Assembly: GCA_039654915.1 (NCBI GenBank)
Contig: CM077594.1
Coordinates: 12,180,001-12,244,000 of the forward strand
DNA from: Aquilaria yunnanensis
Lineage: Eukaryota > Streptophyta > Magnoliopsida > Malvales > Thymelaeaceae
DNA: 64,000 bases
Direction: 5' to 3'
The notes under the pieces were generated by a model, which saw nothing but the letters and a program-made list of their open reading frames with translations, was not told the DNA's origin and did not search any database. Below, one piece after another: positions 23,700 to 34,979 of this stretch; within the stretch, counting starts at the first letter, position 1; every line of letters begins with the position of its first letter. A program made the translations under genes and the position numbers.

Positions 23700-25670
23700 A
23701 CACATCTTTGCAGCGGATTCACATATCCCTGCCGATATAACTCTTCGCCAATCGGGAAGAATCTTTCGGAGCGTCTTCGCAGCCTTGCAGCATCGCCGGG
23801 GTCTTCGGGGAGCAATTTCTCTGCTAGGTATCTTTTTATTGGGTCTTTCCACCCTATTCCTGAGGTCGTCATGCTTAGAACTGAGATGCTCGGATGGTCT
23901 AGCACCTCGGTATATGTTTTCGACTTCGCCAAGCAATCTGCCTCAGTGTTATTCCGCCGAGGTACATTTTCGATCCGTACGGCGTCAAACTCTTGGATGA
24001 GCATTGCTACTAGCTCATGATATTTTGCCAAGATTGGGTCCTTCGCCCCATAATCTCCTGCCGTTTGCCGAACTAATAGCTGGGAATCGCTGTGAGCCTT
24101 TAAGTTTCTCACGTCAACCTTTCTGGTCAAGCGCAATGCCGCTATAGGGGCTTCATACTCAGCTACATTGTTGGTGACGTTGAAGCTAAACGCGATGGCC
24201 TTCATTACTTCTAGGCCTTCGGGGCCCCTGATAATCACTCCAGCTCCCTGGTGTTCCGACCCCGAGGTTCCGTCTACGTGCAAGGTCCATTCTGACTCAC
24301 CCTCTTTTGGATCCGAGTGGCTCTCCTCAGTGGTGGGTATTTTGGCGATAAAAACTGCCAGTGCTTGAGCTTTTATGGCCTTCCGATGCTCATACGTGAT
24401 TTCGTGTTCGCCCAGCTCTATGCACCACTTGGAGAGCCTTCCCAAATGATCAACTCTCTTCATGACATCCCGTAGCGGCAGACTATTTCGGACGATGATG
24501 GGGTGAGCCTGAAAGCATGGTCGCAGCCTTTTCCCTGCAAGCACCAAGGCATATATAGCTTTTTGAAGCAAAGGGTACCTGACTTCGGCGCCATGCAGGG
24601 ACTTGCTGACATAGCAGACCGGCCATTGCTTCGACCTTTCTTCTTTCACGAGGACCGAGCTCACAGCTTTTTCTGTGACGGCGAGGTACAGTACGAGGGG
24701 CTCTCCCTCCCGAGGTTGTCCCAGAGTCGGCAGGCTGGCCAGGTAGACTTTGAGTTCTTTCCAGGCCTTTTGGCAATCTTTATCCCAAGGATGATCATTT
24801 CTTCCGAGGTCGCCTTCCATTTTTTTTTGCCTTTGTGAGGACTTTGAAGAAAGGTTATTCTTCCGGTGAGTCTCTGCACATCTTTGTCAGTGGCAGGAGT
24901 TCGGAACTCAAGCAGAGCCTTAATCTTCTCGGGGTTAGTGTCGATGCCTCTTTCGGATACCATGTACCCAAGGAATTTTCCCGAGGTCACCCCGAAGATG
25001 CACTTCTCAGGATTAAGGCGGATCCCGAAGGCTCTGAGCTTTTGGAAGGTTTCCTCTAAATCTGCAACGTGGTAGCCAGGCAGCTTGCTCTTGACTATCA
25101 TATCATCAACATACACCTCCATGTTTCTCCCCATTTGGTCTTTGGAGACCTTGCTCATCGGTCTCTGGTAGGTGGCTCCTGCATTTTTTAGCTCGGATGG
25201 CATCCTGATATAGCAGTATGTTCCTCCCTCAGTGATGAAGGCAGTCTTCTCTTCATCTTCGGGGTCCATCCTTATCTGATGGTAGCCACTGAAGGCGTCT
25301 AGGAAACTTAGGAGCCCATATTCCGCAGTTGAATCTACCAGTTGATCTATTGGCGGCAGAGGGTATGAGTCTTTCGGCCAAGCATCGTTCAAGTTTCTGA
25401 AGTCGATGCACATCCGGAGTTTGCTGCTACCTTCTTTTGTGGCGATGACCACGTTGCTTAACCATTCGGGGTACTTGACCTCCCTGATAACTTCAATATC
25501 TAGCAGACGCAGGACTTCGGTTTTGACAGAGTTGCTTTTGTGGGCTGAGACGCTTCGTTTCTTTTGCCGGGCACGTCTTGCTTCCGGACTTACTCTGAGG
25601 CTGTGCTGTATTATGGCAGGGTTCACCCCCGGCATATCTTTTGGCTAGTAGGCAAACAGATCTTTAGTTT
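23700..25670 (-). pseudogene. Element F reverse transcriptase, RNase H and aRNH
   Basis: RT is open from 25635 down to about 24840 (IDFRNLNDAWPKDSYPLP, with Trp for the usual Cys; YVDDMIVKS near 25094-25120). A frameshift occurs at a T-rich run near 24822-24830 after a shortened segment of the connection domain, and RNase H plus aRNH continue in the 23681-24820 frame (LHVDGTSGSEHQGAGVII, NNVAEYEAPIAALRL). LLVRQTAGDYGAKD marks the end of aRNH. A broken copy of a pol related to C. Confidence 0.9.
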
Positions 25671-26249
25671 TCAGTAGAAAGGATACAAGTTTTTTCTGTC
25701 ACCTTTGGCCAAGCTCTTCCCTATTCGGGCAGATTGACCTGGGACAAGCTCTATTGCTTCCATTTCTGTTTTGGCGAGATCTTCTTCTTTGCTCTTTTCT
25801 GGTGCCCTTGCCTCCATCGTTTGCGCGAGGTTGCTTGTCGGAGCTTTCCGTGCTTTTATAAACACCTTTCGTACCTTGGCTCGGCCTATGAAGACCTCTG
25901 CGTCTCCACCATTGGTGGCGAATGTGACAGTCAAGTACTTCACATCAAGGCGAATATGCAGGTTCCCCATTGTCTGCCTTCCAAGAATGGCATTGTATGA
26001 GGATGGGACGTCCATGACGATGAATCTCACCATTGTGGACGCGTACAACTCAGCTGCTCCGTTCACCGAAGTCCCTTTCATCATTAGTCGGAGGTCGATC
26101 CATCCGAGGACGGGGACTTCGGATGGTCCAACCCCAAAAGTGGGCGAGGTGACAGGCTTCAGTTCGCTGCTGCAGATGTCCAAGTTCGGCAGCAGGTGCG
26201 AGAATAGGACGTCAGCGTTTGTGCCATCAAGCAACACTCTTTTGACATC
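25671..26249 (-). pseudogene. Element F protease region
   Basis: Open 25671-26237. The active-site segment reads LLDGTNADVLF: one codon of the LLDDGS-type motif is missing and the serine is threonine. The rest (GVGPSEVPVLGWIDL, SSYNAILGRQ) matches B. A TGA upstream (near 26249, Trp in relatives) separates it from gag. Confidence 0.8.
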
Positions 26250-27081
26250 TCAGTTCCCCACTTTCGCCATAATCAGTAGCGGGTCGTCGTGGGGGAAGAC
26301 GACGGTGGAGCCATCCTTGCGAGCCAGCTTCTTTGATGGACTTTGATACTCCATGACTGCAATTTCTCTGGCTTTCCGCTTTCTTTCCAAGGATGGGAGC
26401 CCCGTGGTGATGGTTTGGATAACCCTTGCTGGAGGTGGAGGGCGCCTCTTTGGACTTTTATTTCTCCGCCTATCGGAGTCATAGTCCTCATCTTTGGCCT
26501 TTTCTTCCTCCATTTTTCTGCTTTTCGGGGATGGCATCCTCAGGTATTTCCGAAGTTGGCACTGTTTTATCAGCGACTCTATGTACTTCTTCAGCTGGAA
26601 GCAATCTTCGGTGTCATGACCGTGGTCGCCGAATCTGCATCCCTTGCCTTTCCAACGCCATGAGAATGTTGGTCCGTGAAGTGCTCAATGGTGTGAAACT
26701 TTGAGGATTCCCTCCTCGCATCCTCCGAGGTCGCCCTGCGTATTCGGTCGGATGCCGAGCTTGTTGACTGGACTCTTCGGCGCGGTGGTGATCAGACTTC
26801 GACTCAGTCATTCTTAGTTCTTCGGCGGTCATGTGCTGTTCTGCTCTTCGGTAAAATTCTCCGAGGGTCTCCGGGGGGCCCTTTGAGAACTCGTAGAACA
26901 GGTGTGAGTCTCGCCGAAGGCCTCGTGTCATGGCAAGGATGCGGATTTCGGGCCTGAAGTCTGGGACGCTTAGAGCTTCCCTGTTGAATCTTTCGACATA
27001 GTCTCGGATGGTTTCTCCATTCCTCTGCTCTATGTCGAACGGCGCCAAATGATGGCGAGGGGCCTCATCGTTTATAGTCAT
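26250..27081 (-). pseudogene. Element F gag with two deletions
   Basis: Reading frame 27081-26614 starts with the LTR ATG and passes straight from the PBS remnant into FDIEQRNGETIRDYVERF. About 925 bases present in C (12498-13421) are missing, including most of the PBS and the N-terminal half of gag. A second loss of 62 bases at a shared GCGACCA (26623-26629) removes the first part of the zinc knuckle and shifts the frame. The tail (26250-26537) continues in another frame. Confidence 0.9.
27041..27049 (-). other. Element F primer-binding-site remnant
   Basis: On the minus strand only TTTGGCGCC is left after the LTR before gag sequence begins, so just seven bases of tRNA complementarity remain. 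Confidence 0.8.
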
Positions 27082-27928
27082 GGTGACTGGTGGAGAGACT
27101 TCTGGGAGGAAGAACGCCTGGTGGAATGGATAGCCCCAAGGAGAGTGCCTGAAAGCTCAGAAACAAAGGGTTAGGAGGCCCCCGGAGTGTTTTTCCGGGG
27201 GGGGAACCTCCGACGCCCAAGTCAGTGGTGGCTGAGAAAAGGCAGAGGAAATAGTACAAAGGGCTGAAGAATCTCGCCTGGTGGTTTTCTCAGAGTGTGG
27301 GAGCAGTGTCTTTGGCCAACCAACCAGCCTCCTGCCCAGTATTAATTCCTGGTATTTTTAGGAGCGCCTAGCCCGTTCAGATTGCGACACGTGTTCGGTC
27401 GGATGTTCCTGAATTTCTGGGCATAGGGGATAGATAGCTGGTAGTAGGTTACCTTGAGCCACGTGCCGAGATGGGCCATGATGCGATCCTGATGGCGTCC
27501 GTGTGTCAGAGCGCCCATCGAGGTGGCTTTATGACGTCTATGAAAGGACGTGTCAGAGGCTTCCTTAAACGCTTCCATAAATGTTCCTGCCGTACTCCCG
27601 AGGTCCCTGGGTGAGGTAGTCCTCTAGTTCGGACAGAGCCTCTTCGGGAAATAAGCCCTCAGTTCGGGGGTTCCCAGTTTCAGGGAGTTCCGCCTTCGGG
27701 GATATCATGTTCGGCTCGCTGTCTGGTGCCGCTTTTCCGAAGGCGATCTGTTCACAACCTTGGGGGGCCGAGTAGTGTCCTCGGGGTTTCCTGGCGTGCC
27801 GGGCTCGGAGCTCTTCGGCTATCTCCTGAGGTGCCTGATCGCACCTTTTCTCGGGTAGCGCCAGCTTCTTCTGGCCATCATTATGGCAGGGAGTTCGGCC
27901 AGATAGAGGCGATAGCGTTTGGCTACCA
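27050..27928 (-). repeat. Element F 5' LTR (879 bp)
   Basis: Reverse complement starts TGGTAGCC at 27928 (TGAT in the partner LTR, one change) and ends CGCCATCA at 27050. It is followed by the right target duplication AGATG (27929-27933). Confidence 0.95.
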
Positions 27929-27933
27929 AGATG

Positions 27934-28434
27934 GAAAACAAAAATCTCGCAGAAGTACTCGCCATAGCCAGCGCAGGGATAATTTTCCGAACTCCCTTGA
28001 GCGAACATGCTCGGGAAAATGGGAAGTGAAAAATCTCGCGAATGGTTTTCCGAAATCCTTTGAGCAAACATGCTCGGGACAACTGGAAAAATAAAAAATT
28101 TGACCGCAGGTTTTCCGAAGTCCCTTGAGCAATCATGTTCGGGGTAAATTGGAAATGCAAAAGCCTGCAAAAAGACTTAGTCACATTTTTTCAGGCCTTC
28201 CAGAAAGTGTTTCGAGCAAGCGCACTCGGGACAAAGGAAAGTAAAAAAGTTTCTTTAATCGCAGGTTTTCCGAAGTCTCTTGAGCGAACGTGTTCGGGAC
28301 AATGGAAATGAAGAAACTTGCAAGAAAAGACTTAGCCAAAAAATCTTCATTAAAAGCAAAGCTGCTTTACAGTAAAGAACTGCCCGAAGAAGGATTACAA
28401 AATAGAAGGGAAGGAAAATGGGCCCTAAAATAGC
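27934..28434 (+). repeat. Element C tandem repeats, right part
   Basis: Continuation of C after F. About five degenerate units of the GAACATGCTCGGG / CCGAAGTCCCTTGAGC repeat lie between 27934 and 28325, the same family as in F. The antisense gene ends at 28435. Confidence 0.85.
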
Positions 28435-30845
28435 CTAAGGGTTCACGGCGTCCCGAGAGCCACTCGTTTGCCCGCCCTTTTCCACCACCTTCGGCGCTGG
28501 AATTGAAGGAGGAAGTTTCAGATGTTCGACCTTGGACCATTTCCACCGAGGTCCCCCAGGAATGTTTAGACCCTCTAGAAAAGAGAGGTCCAGATTTGGG
28601 AACCTCTGGAGAACCTGGTGCCGAGCAAGGCAGAAGCCGTCCTGGAACGCGACCTTGCTCATCTGATCAGACTTGTTCTTCTCAAGCTCGAGGTCGTCGA
28701 GCTCGTCCTTCAGATCCTCGACCTCCTCCTCCAGCGCCTTTATCTGCTCCTCCCCCTTGGGCTCCTTCTTCAACGACTCGACCTCGGCCCGGAGATCATT
28801 ATTCTCACACGTCAACGACACTATACGGCCGTCAGAACCAGCCTTGTGCTGGAGAAGATCTTCGTTGGCGGCGAGCATCCCCTTTATTTGGTCACCGAGG
28901 TCAGCGATTTTCCTGGAGGAGTCCTTTTGAAGTTCTTCTTTTTCCTTCCGGAACTCCTCCCGAAGGGCAGCTACTTCTTTTTCAGCAGCCTCTTTCAGCT
29001 GCTGGTTTTTGGTGACTGACTCCGCGAGTGCGGTCCTCGTCTCATTCATGGTTCAAGTGGCCGAAGTTCGAAAAGCAACCTCCCTGGCCACCCGAACTTG
29101 GAGAAAGGCGGTGTACCCCATCAGCTGCAAAAAATAAACGCAAGGTCAGTAAGAGCCAAACACTTAGGAAAAAATTGAAGGGAAAGAGCTGTGAAGGATA
29201 TACCTGAGCAGCATGCTCGGTGATCTTTGCGGCGAGGGTGTTATCCCCCGGGTGGGCCGCCGCTATAGCCTTGAAAGAGGCCTCGATGAGCACCCCCTTC
29301 GAAATTTCCTTAGCCATTTGAGGAACGTCCTTGGAGTACATGTTCATGTCCTCCATGAACGTCCAAAAAGGCTCCTTGGGTATCTTCCCTTGCGGGATTT
29401 TGGCATCCCGAAGAGCTCGTTTCCGAGCATGATCGGCCACCCAGCCAGGGGTAGTCAACTCCCTTGCGTGATAACAATGAGAAGGAGATTAAAGACAAAG
29501 AAGCCAATCTAGAAAAAACAAAGGAAGTACACTTTGTCTGGAAACAAACCTGGCGGAACCTCGATAACATCATCCCCGGAGTCCTCGGCCGAAATGCCCT
29601 TGCCCTTCCGCTTGCGCTGCTCCTCGGCAGAAGGTACTTCTACCACTACATCAAGGAGGGCCTGTGACGCGGTAGGACTCTGAGGAGGGACGTCGGTTGA
29701 AGGGACCTCGGAAGCAGCAGCCTCAGACTCCGGAATCACGACTGCCCCAGGCTCCTCGGCAGTCTCCTCGGGATTTTCCTCTAAAGGAGCCTGGGCAGCT
29801 CTCTTTGCCCGTTTCCTCGAAGGTCCCGCGCCAGTAGACTTCCGCCTTCGGGAAGACGCCTTGTTCGTCTGATCGCCCTTCTCCACCTGGCCGGTGAAAA
29901 GGGACTTGTAATAGGCGGCAGTCGCGTCGCCCATCTCTGAAAAAGGAGAGAAACATCAGCGTAAGTCCGAGGAAAGAACAGTAAAGGAGTAGAAGATAAC
30001 TCACTTTCGGCAAGCGCTTCGAAAGAAATTTCCTCCTTAAGAAGCTTGACCAACCAGGAATCCTTCCCGGCGATGGCAGGAGCTGGCATCTCGAGGTCAG
30101 TCTCGTGCTCCTTTACCACCTTTAGCTCCCGAAGGACCTCTTCGGTCATCAACCTCCAGTTGATTGGAAAAGGGTAAAGGGCGAGCGGAACGACCTCGGG
30201 ATCCCAGTCAGAGACAGCCCAAATGCGGGCGTCGAAATCCGTGAACAAGGGAGCTAACTCTGGGGTCAGCAGCATCCTCGGATCAGCAACGTCCACATCC
30301 AGTGTTCCCTGAGCCCATTTGGTCGGAACGTACGACCAGGCCTCGTCCATCTTCATGAAGAAAAACTTCTGTTGCCACCCCCGCCAGCTATCTTTAGTGG
30401 CGAAGGTGAACATGAATTTCTTGCTCCCGGATCCCCGAGGTAGCATGAAATAGAAGCCACCCTTCGGGACCACAGAGAGCTTGTAATACTGCATAAAGAT
30501 TCTGAAATTGGGTTCTATCCCGAAGACGCCACACATGCAGAGGTAGGAGTTAAAATAGCAGAACGAGTTCGGGGGAAGCTGGTTCACAGCAATGCCATGA
30601 AATTTGCAGAACTCGCACACCATCTTCGGGGGAGGATACCGAAGACCGGCTTTCAGTTGGGCTCGGAAAACGGTAACCTCTTTACTGTGGTTTGAAAAAG
30701 CATAATGGCTAGAACGAGGCAGCCTAGTAATGGCGTAAGAGGGAAGAAAGAATTTTTTCTTCCACCTCTCTAACTTTTCAGGGGTGGTGCAACAAGGATG
30801 GGCTAAAAGAGGCTGCCAGCTCTCAGGAATGGGCATTTTCGACAT
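28435..30845 (-). pseudogene. Element C antisense gene (aORF), four exons
   Basis: Exon 1 30005-30845, exon 2 29550-29936, exon 3 29204-29463, exon 4 28435-29124, together 2178 nt (726 codons). Intron 1 is 68 nt (GTGAGT...TTTTTCAG). The Transposase_28-like domain occupies exon 1 from MPIPESW to about residue 180 and is followed by DPRMLLTPELAPLF. Exon 2 has SRRRKSTGAGPSRKRAKR, and exon 4 has a coiled coil of about 120 residues. Two lesions: the acceptor of intron 2 is CAAGGG for CAGGGG, which would shift splicing by one base, and exon 4 has TGA for CGA just before MNETRT (near 29050). Confidence 0.85.
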
Positions 30846-31097
30846 AAAAATGAGTTTGAAAATGGAAGAAAACAGTTTCCAGAGAAAAACTCAAAAGAAC
30901 ACAGGGATCAAAGCGCTCTGAAAAACAAAAACCCACCGAAAGATTTGCCAAAATCTGAGGACGCCGTCGTGAAAGCTGGCTGGAAAAAAGCTCTGATTAA
31001 GGTAGCTCCGCCACAGAAAGCAAGAAAGTGCAAGAACAGGGGCAAAGCAGAGAGAAGAGCAGAGGAGAAAACAAAAGGAACTTATGATGGAGTGGGC

Positions 31098-31244
31098 TAT
31101 TTATAAGCCAGAGATGGGTAACCGAAACATCGTCATAAGTACCCTTTGGAGGCGAACCGTCGCCGTAGCTGCTCTCTGCACCTGAAAAGGTGCGCCCTCT
31201 GTAACCGACGTGACTCTCCTCCAATGGCAAAGCGCCACATGTCA
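31098..31244 (-). promoter_or_regulatory. Element C antisense-gene promoter
   Basis: TATAAATA (complement 31098-31105) lies about 250 bases before the aORF ATG at 30845. The upstream G-box position has CACATG for CACGTG (31235-31244). The remaining 30846-31606 shows no gene. Confidence 0.6.
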
Positions 31245-31606
31245 ACCGCTGCGCGAAAATGGGGGACACGTCCTCCAAACGTCCCTTGAAAGCTGGGACA
31301 CGTCTTCGGACATCCCTGGAAAACTGGGACGAAACTGGGACACGCCGCTCAGACTGACACGCTTGGCCAAACAGACCTGCAGAAACAAAGAGCAGGCCAC
31401 CTCGAGGACGCCAATAAACAGGCTATGGCCGAACAGCTCATAACCGTCGGGCAAGAGATGTATCTTCGCCACAGGCTCCGCCTCGAAGACACCAAAGAAC
31501 AGGCCAAGGCCGAAGAGCCCATGATCTCCGGGAAAAAGGCGCATCCTCGGAACAGGTTAAGCTTCCAAAGAAACTCCCATACACAACCTCGGAAAGAGAT
31601 GCAAAA

Positions 31607-31643
31607 CCGAAGTCTTCACTTCGGCTTTCCAGAGGGGGGCATG
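31607..31643 (+). other. Element C stem-loop and polypurine tract
   Basis: CCGAAGT (31607-31613) and ACTTCGG (31618-31624) form a stem-loop. AGAGGGGGGC (31631-31640) plus ATG precedes the 3' LTR and should prime plus-strand synthesis. Confidence 0.85.
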
Positions 31644-32521
31644 TGATAGCCAAACGCTATCGCCTCTATCTGGCCGAACTCCCTGCCACAATGATGGCCA
31701 GAAGAAGCTGGCGCTACCCGAGAAAAGGTGCGATCAGGCACCTCGGGAGATAGCCGAAGAGCTCCGAGCCTGGCACGCCAGGAAACCCCGAGGACACTAT
31801 TCGCCCCCCAAGGTTGTGAACATATCGCCTTCGGAAAAGTGGCACCAGACATAGCGAGCCGAACATGATATCCCCGAAGGTGAAACTCCCTGAAATTGGG
31901 AACCCCCGAACTGAGGGCTTGTTTCCTGAAGAGGCTCTGTCCGAACTAGAGGACGAGCTCACCCAGGGACCTCGGGAGTACGGCAGGAGCATTTATGGAA
32001 GCATTTAAGGAAGCCTCTGACACGTCCTTTCACAGACGTCATAAAGTCGCCTGAATAGGCGCTCTGACATACGGACGCCATCAGAATCACATCATGGCCC
32101 ATCTCAGCACGTGGCTCAGGACAACCTGCTACCAGTTATCTGTCTCCTACACCCAGAAACTCAGGGAACATCCGACCGAACACGTGTCGTGATCTGAACG
32201 GGCTAGGCCCTCCTATAAATACCAGGAATTAATACTGGGCAGGAGGCTGGTTGGTTGGCCAAACACTGCTCCCACACTCTGAGAAAACTACCAGGCGAGA
32301 TTCTTCAGCCCTTTGTGCTATTTCCTCTGCCTTTTCTCAGCCACCACTGACTTGGGCGTCGGAGGCTCCCCCCCGGAAAAACACTCCGGGGACCTCCTAA
32401 CCCTTTGTTTCTGAGCTTTCAGGCACTCTCCTTGGGGCTATCCGTTCCACCAGGCGTTCTTCCTCCCAGAAGTCTCTCCACCAGTCACCATGACTATAAA
32501 CGATGAGGCCCCTGGCCATCA
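31644..32521 (+). repeat. Element C 3' LTR (878 bp)
   Basis: TGATAGCCAAACGC to GGCCATCA, a match to the 5' LTR at 11610. It is followed by the right target duplication GATGC (32522-32526). Confidence 0.95.
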
Positions 32522-32526
32522 GATGC

Positions 32527-33136
32527 GCTTGTCAAAGTCCACAAAAATGGGTGTTAACTCGGGAGTTAACAGTATCTTCGGGTCAACGACATCCATCACG
32601 AGCTTTCCCTGAGCCCACTTCGTCGGGACGTACGACCAGGCCTCCTCCTTCTTCATAAAGAAGAATTTCTGTTGCCACCCTCGCCAACTGTCCTTGTTGG
32701 CAAAGGTGAACTTGTATTTTTTGCTCCCTGACCCCCGAGGTAGCATGAAATAGAAGCCACCCTTCAGGATCACGAAGAGCTTGTAGTACTGCAGAAAAAT
32801 GACAAAGTGTGGCTTTATACCGAAGACACCACACATACAAAGAAAAGCATTGAAATAGCAGTACGAGTTCGGTGGAAGTTGGTTTACGGCAACGCGATGG
32901 AAATCACAGAAATCGCAAACCATCTTCAGCGGAGGATACCGAAGTCCGGCCTTCAGTTGCACACGGAAAACAGTAACCTCATCACTACGGTTTGAAAAGC
33001 TATATTGGTCCGAACGAGGCAACCTCGTAGTGACGTAAAAAGGAAGGAAGAACTTCTTTTTCCATTTTTTAAGTTTTGCAGAAGTAGTGCAGCAGGGGTG
33101 AGAAAGAAGGGGTTCCCAGCTTTCAGGAATAGGCAT
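32527..33136 (-). pseudogene. Element B antisense gene, 5' part of exon 1
   Basis: ATG at 33134-33136 (MPIPESWEPLLSHPCCTT). The Transposase_28-like domain follows (LKAGLRYPPLKMVCDFCDFH, QLPPNSYCYFNAFLCMCGVF, GGFYFMLPRGSGSKKYKF) and the frame is open to the C insertion at 32527. It continues at 11609; 610 plus 222 bases equals 832, the same length as exon 1 in D. Upstream of the ATG are the promoter (33394-33538) and then the polypurine tract. Confidence 0.85.
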
Positions 33137-33393
33137 GACTGGCAGAAAACCGAGTTCGGGAAAAGGCAAAGAGCTATTTCGAAGAAAAAATTTGGAAAAA
33201 CAGAAGAAACTAGAAGTTAAAACCCACCAAACGTTTTGCCAAAATCCGGATTTGAGGACGCCGTCGTGAAATGATTGCTGGAAAACCACTGTCAAAAAAG
33301 CACCGCCGTAAGAGAACAGGAAAAACACCGCGGCAGTTGAGAGACAGAAGAAAGCAAAAGCAAAAGCAAAAAGGGGTTATGAAGGATTGAGGG

Positions 33394-33538
33394 TATATAT
33401 AGACCGAGGAAGGGTAGGCGAATCGACGTCATAAGTGCTGTGCGAAGGTGAATCGTCGCCATAATTGCCCATTCTGCATAAAAAGACGCGCCGCTGTAAC
33501 CGATGTAACCCTCTCCAATGACGGCGTGCCACGTGTCA
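33394..33538 (-). promoter_or_regulatory. Element B antisense-gene promoter
   Basis: TATATATA (33394-33401) and TGACACGTGG (complement 33529-33538), spaced as in D and F. ATG follows about 258 bases after the TATA box. Confidence 0.65.
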
Positions 33539-33789
33539 GCAACCACGGCGAATAAGGAACACGATTTCTGACGAATAGCGCGCCGCCCCAGACTGACACG
33601 CCTGATCACGAGACGAGACGTTTCAGTGACCTACAAAGATTATAGAAAATAGGTTACCTCGGAGACACCAAGAGACAGTCTGTGCTATGTCTACGGACGA
33701 AAGGTGTATCTTCGGCACAGGTACCATGCATAAAGCCCCGAAGGGTACCCTCCGAAAGCTGACAAAGCCAAAGCCCTACTTCGGCTTCT

Positions 33790-33801
33790 AGGGGGGGCAT
33801 G
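33790..33801 (+). other. Element B polypurine tract
   Basis: AGGGGGGGCATG directly precedes the 3' LTR. The stem-loop before it (AAGCC...GGCTT, 33764-33787) is weaker than in the other elements. Confidence 0.85.
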
Positions 33802-34658
33802 TGATAGCCGAAGGACTATCGCCTCTCCTAGAAGGTACCTCCTACCAAAAGCATGCTCGGGAAACCTGCCACCATCCGAGGGAGGCACTAGTACTGACCT
33901 CGGACTAGACGAATTCCAGTGCCTCGAACTCGGGATTTAGCCTAGTACCCCAGAGAACTCCAAAGCTGCAGACAGCCCCCTCGGGGGATTAAACGGATCG
34001 CCTTCGGGATAGAAGAACCAGCTACCGCAAGCAAGAGAGGATTTCCCGAAGGCGGAACCTGCGAGCTAGGCAGCTCCCCGAACTGCGAACATAACTCCCG
34101 AAGAAGGGTGTTCGTCTCAGAGAACGACCTCGCCCAAAGGACACCGGGAGTACGGCAGGAGCATTTAAGGAGCCTCTGACACATCGCCCACAGACACACC
34201 ATGTCACCTCAAACGACGCTCTGACACGCCGACGCCGCTCAGGCCTTGTCACAACCTGTCTCGGACCAAGGCTCGAGGAAGCCTACAAACAGCTACTTGT
34301 CCCCTATGCCCAAAGACGCACAGCAGATCTGACCGAACACGTGTCACGATCTGAACGGGCCAGACACTTCTATAAATACCAAAGAGCAGCTCCTTGCAAA
34401 CGGTTGGTCAGTCAGTTGAGAGGATACGAACAGGCAAGGCCACTAAACCCTTGAGTGCTCTCTTTCCTTCACCTCTAAGGAAACTGACTTGGGCGTCGGA
34501 GGCTCCTCCCTAGAAAAACATCCCGGGGACCTCCTAACCTTTCCTTTTGGGATCTTCAGGTACTACTCCCTGGGAAACCTCCATTCCGGGCGTTCTCCTC
34601 CTCAGGAAGTCCCTCCAGAAACCACCATGTCCTCCAGCGAAGATGTCTCCGGACATCA
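33802..34658 (+). repeat. Element B 3' LTR (857 bp)
   Basis: TGATAGCCGAAGG to CGGACATCA. It lacks the 165-bp duplication of the 5' LTR. Motifs ACACGTGTC and TATAAATA near 34340 and 34371. Confidence 0.95.
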
Positions 34659-34663
34659 GGTTC

Positions 34664-34979
34664 TTTTCACCAGAACAGTCGTCGTCGAAAGAAAGCTTAT
34701 TTACAAAGGTTATCAACCTTCTCTGAAGATTGGAGATTCACTTAAGAGAATTTCCCGAGGGTGATTCCAAGGCTAAATAAGTCTAGCTATGATCTTCCGA
34801 AGTCTCTTGCGCGAACGTGTTCGGGATAGTGAGAAATAAAAGATTTTGCGCAACAGACTTGGCCAAAAATTCATGAAAGAAAGGTCTTTATTAAGATAGA
34901 TCTGCTTGCAAAGAAGGAAGTTCGCCAAAAGAAGAAGTACAAAACAGAAGAAAAAGAAGGCAAAGGACCCTAATACAAA
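34664..34979 (+). other. Element A 3' non-coding stretch, right part
   Basis: No gene. One repeat unit (CCGAAGTCTCTTGCGCGAACGTGTTCGGGA, near 34798-34827). AATAAA on the minus strand near 34890-34896 lies just after the end of the antisense gene. Confidence 0.7.

Larger units (their letters stand above)
17885..27928 (-). mobile_element. Element F: same family as C, minus strand, nested in C
   Basis: LTRs 17885-18762 (3' LTR) and 27050-27928 (5' LTR), flanked by AGATG at 17880-17884 and 27929-27933. Read on the minus strand the order is LTR, PBS remnant, gag, protease, RT-RNase H-aRNH, integrase, tandem repeats, antisense gene (which lies on the + strand), polypurine tract, LTR. The LTR and internal sequence match C closely, so an element entered a member of its own family in the opposite direction. 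About 15 differences between its LTRs by eye. Internal deletions remove most of the PBS, the gag N-terminal half and the zinc knuckle. Confidence 0.95.
11610..32521 (+). mobile_element. Element C: Tat-type Ty3/gypsy retrotransposon nested in B, interrupted by F
   Basis: Bounded by LTRs 11610-12488 and 31644-32521 and flanked by GATGC on both sides. Its own sequence is 11610-17884 and 27934-32521; element F fills the gap. C inserted into exon 1 of the antisense gene of B. I counted by eye about 20 differences between its two LTRs (roughly 2 percent), so insertion is fairly recent. Gag-pol has many nonsense codons and two deletions. Confidence 0.95.
3137..34658 (+). mobile_element. Element B: Tat-type Ty3/gypsy retrotransposon nested in A, interrupted by C
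   Basis: B is bounded by LTRs 3137-4158 and 33802-34658 and flanked by GCTTC (3132-3136) and GGTTC (34659-34663). Its own sequence is 3137-11609 and 32527-34658, and element C occupies the gap. It carries a primer-binding site, gag, protease, RT-RNase H-aRNH, integrase, an antisense four-exon gene and a polypurine tract. Net length without C is about 10.6 kb. Gag, pol and the antisense gene all have nonsense or frameshift lesions, so this copy is not autonomous. Confidence 0.95.
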
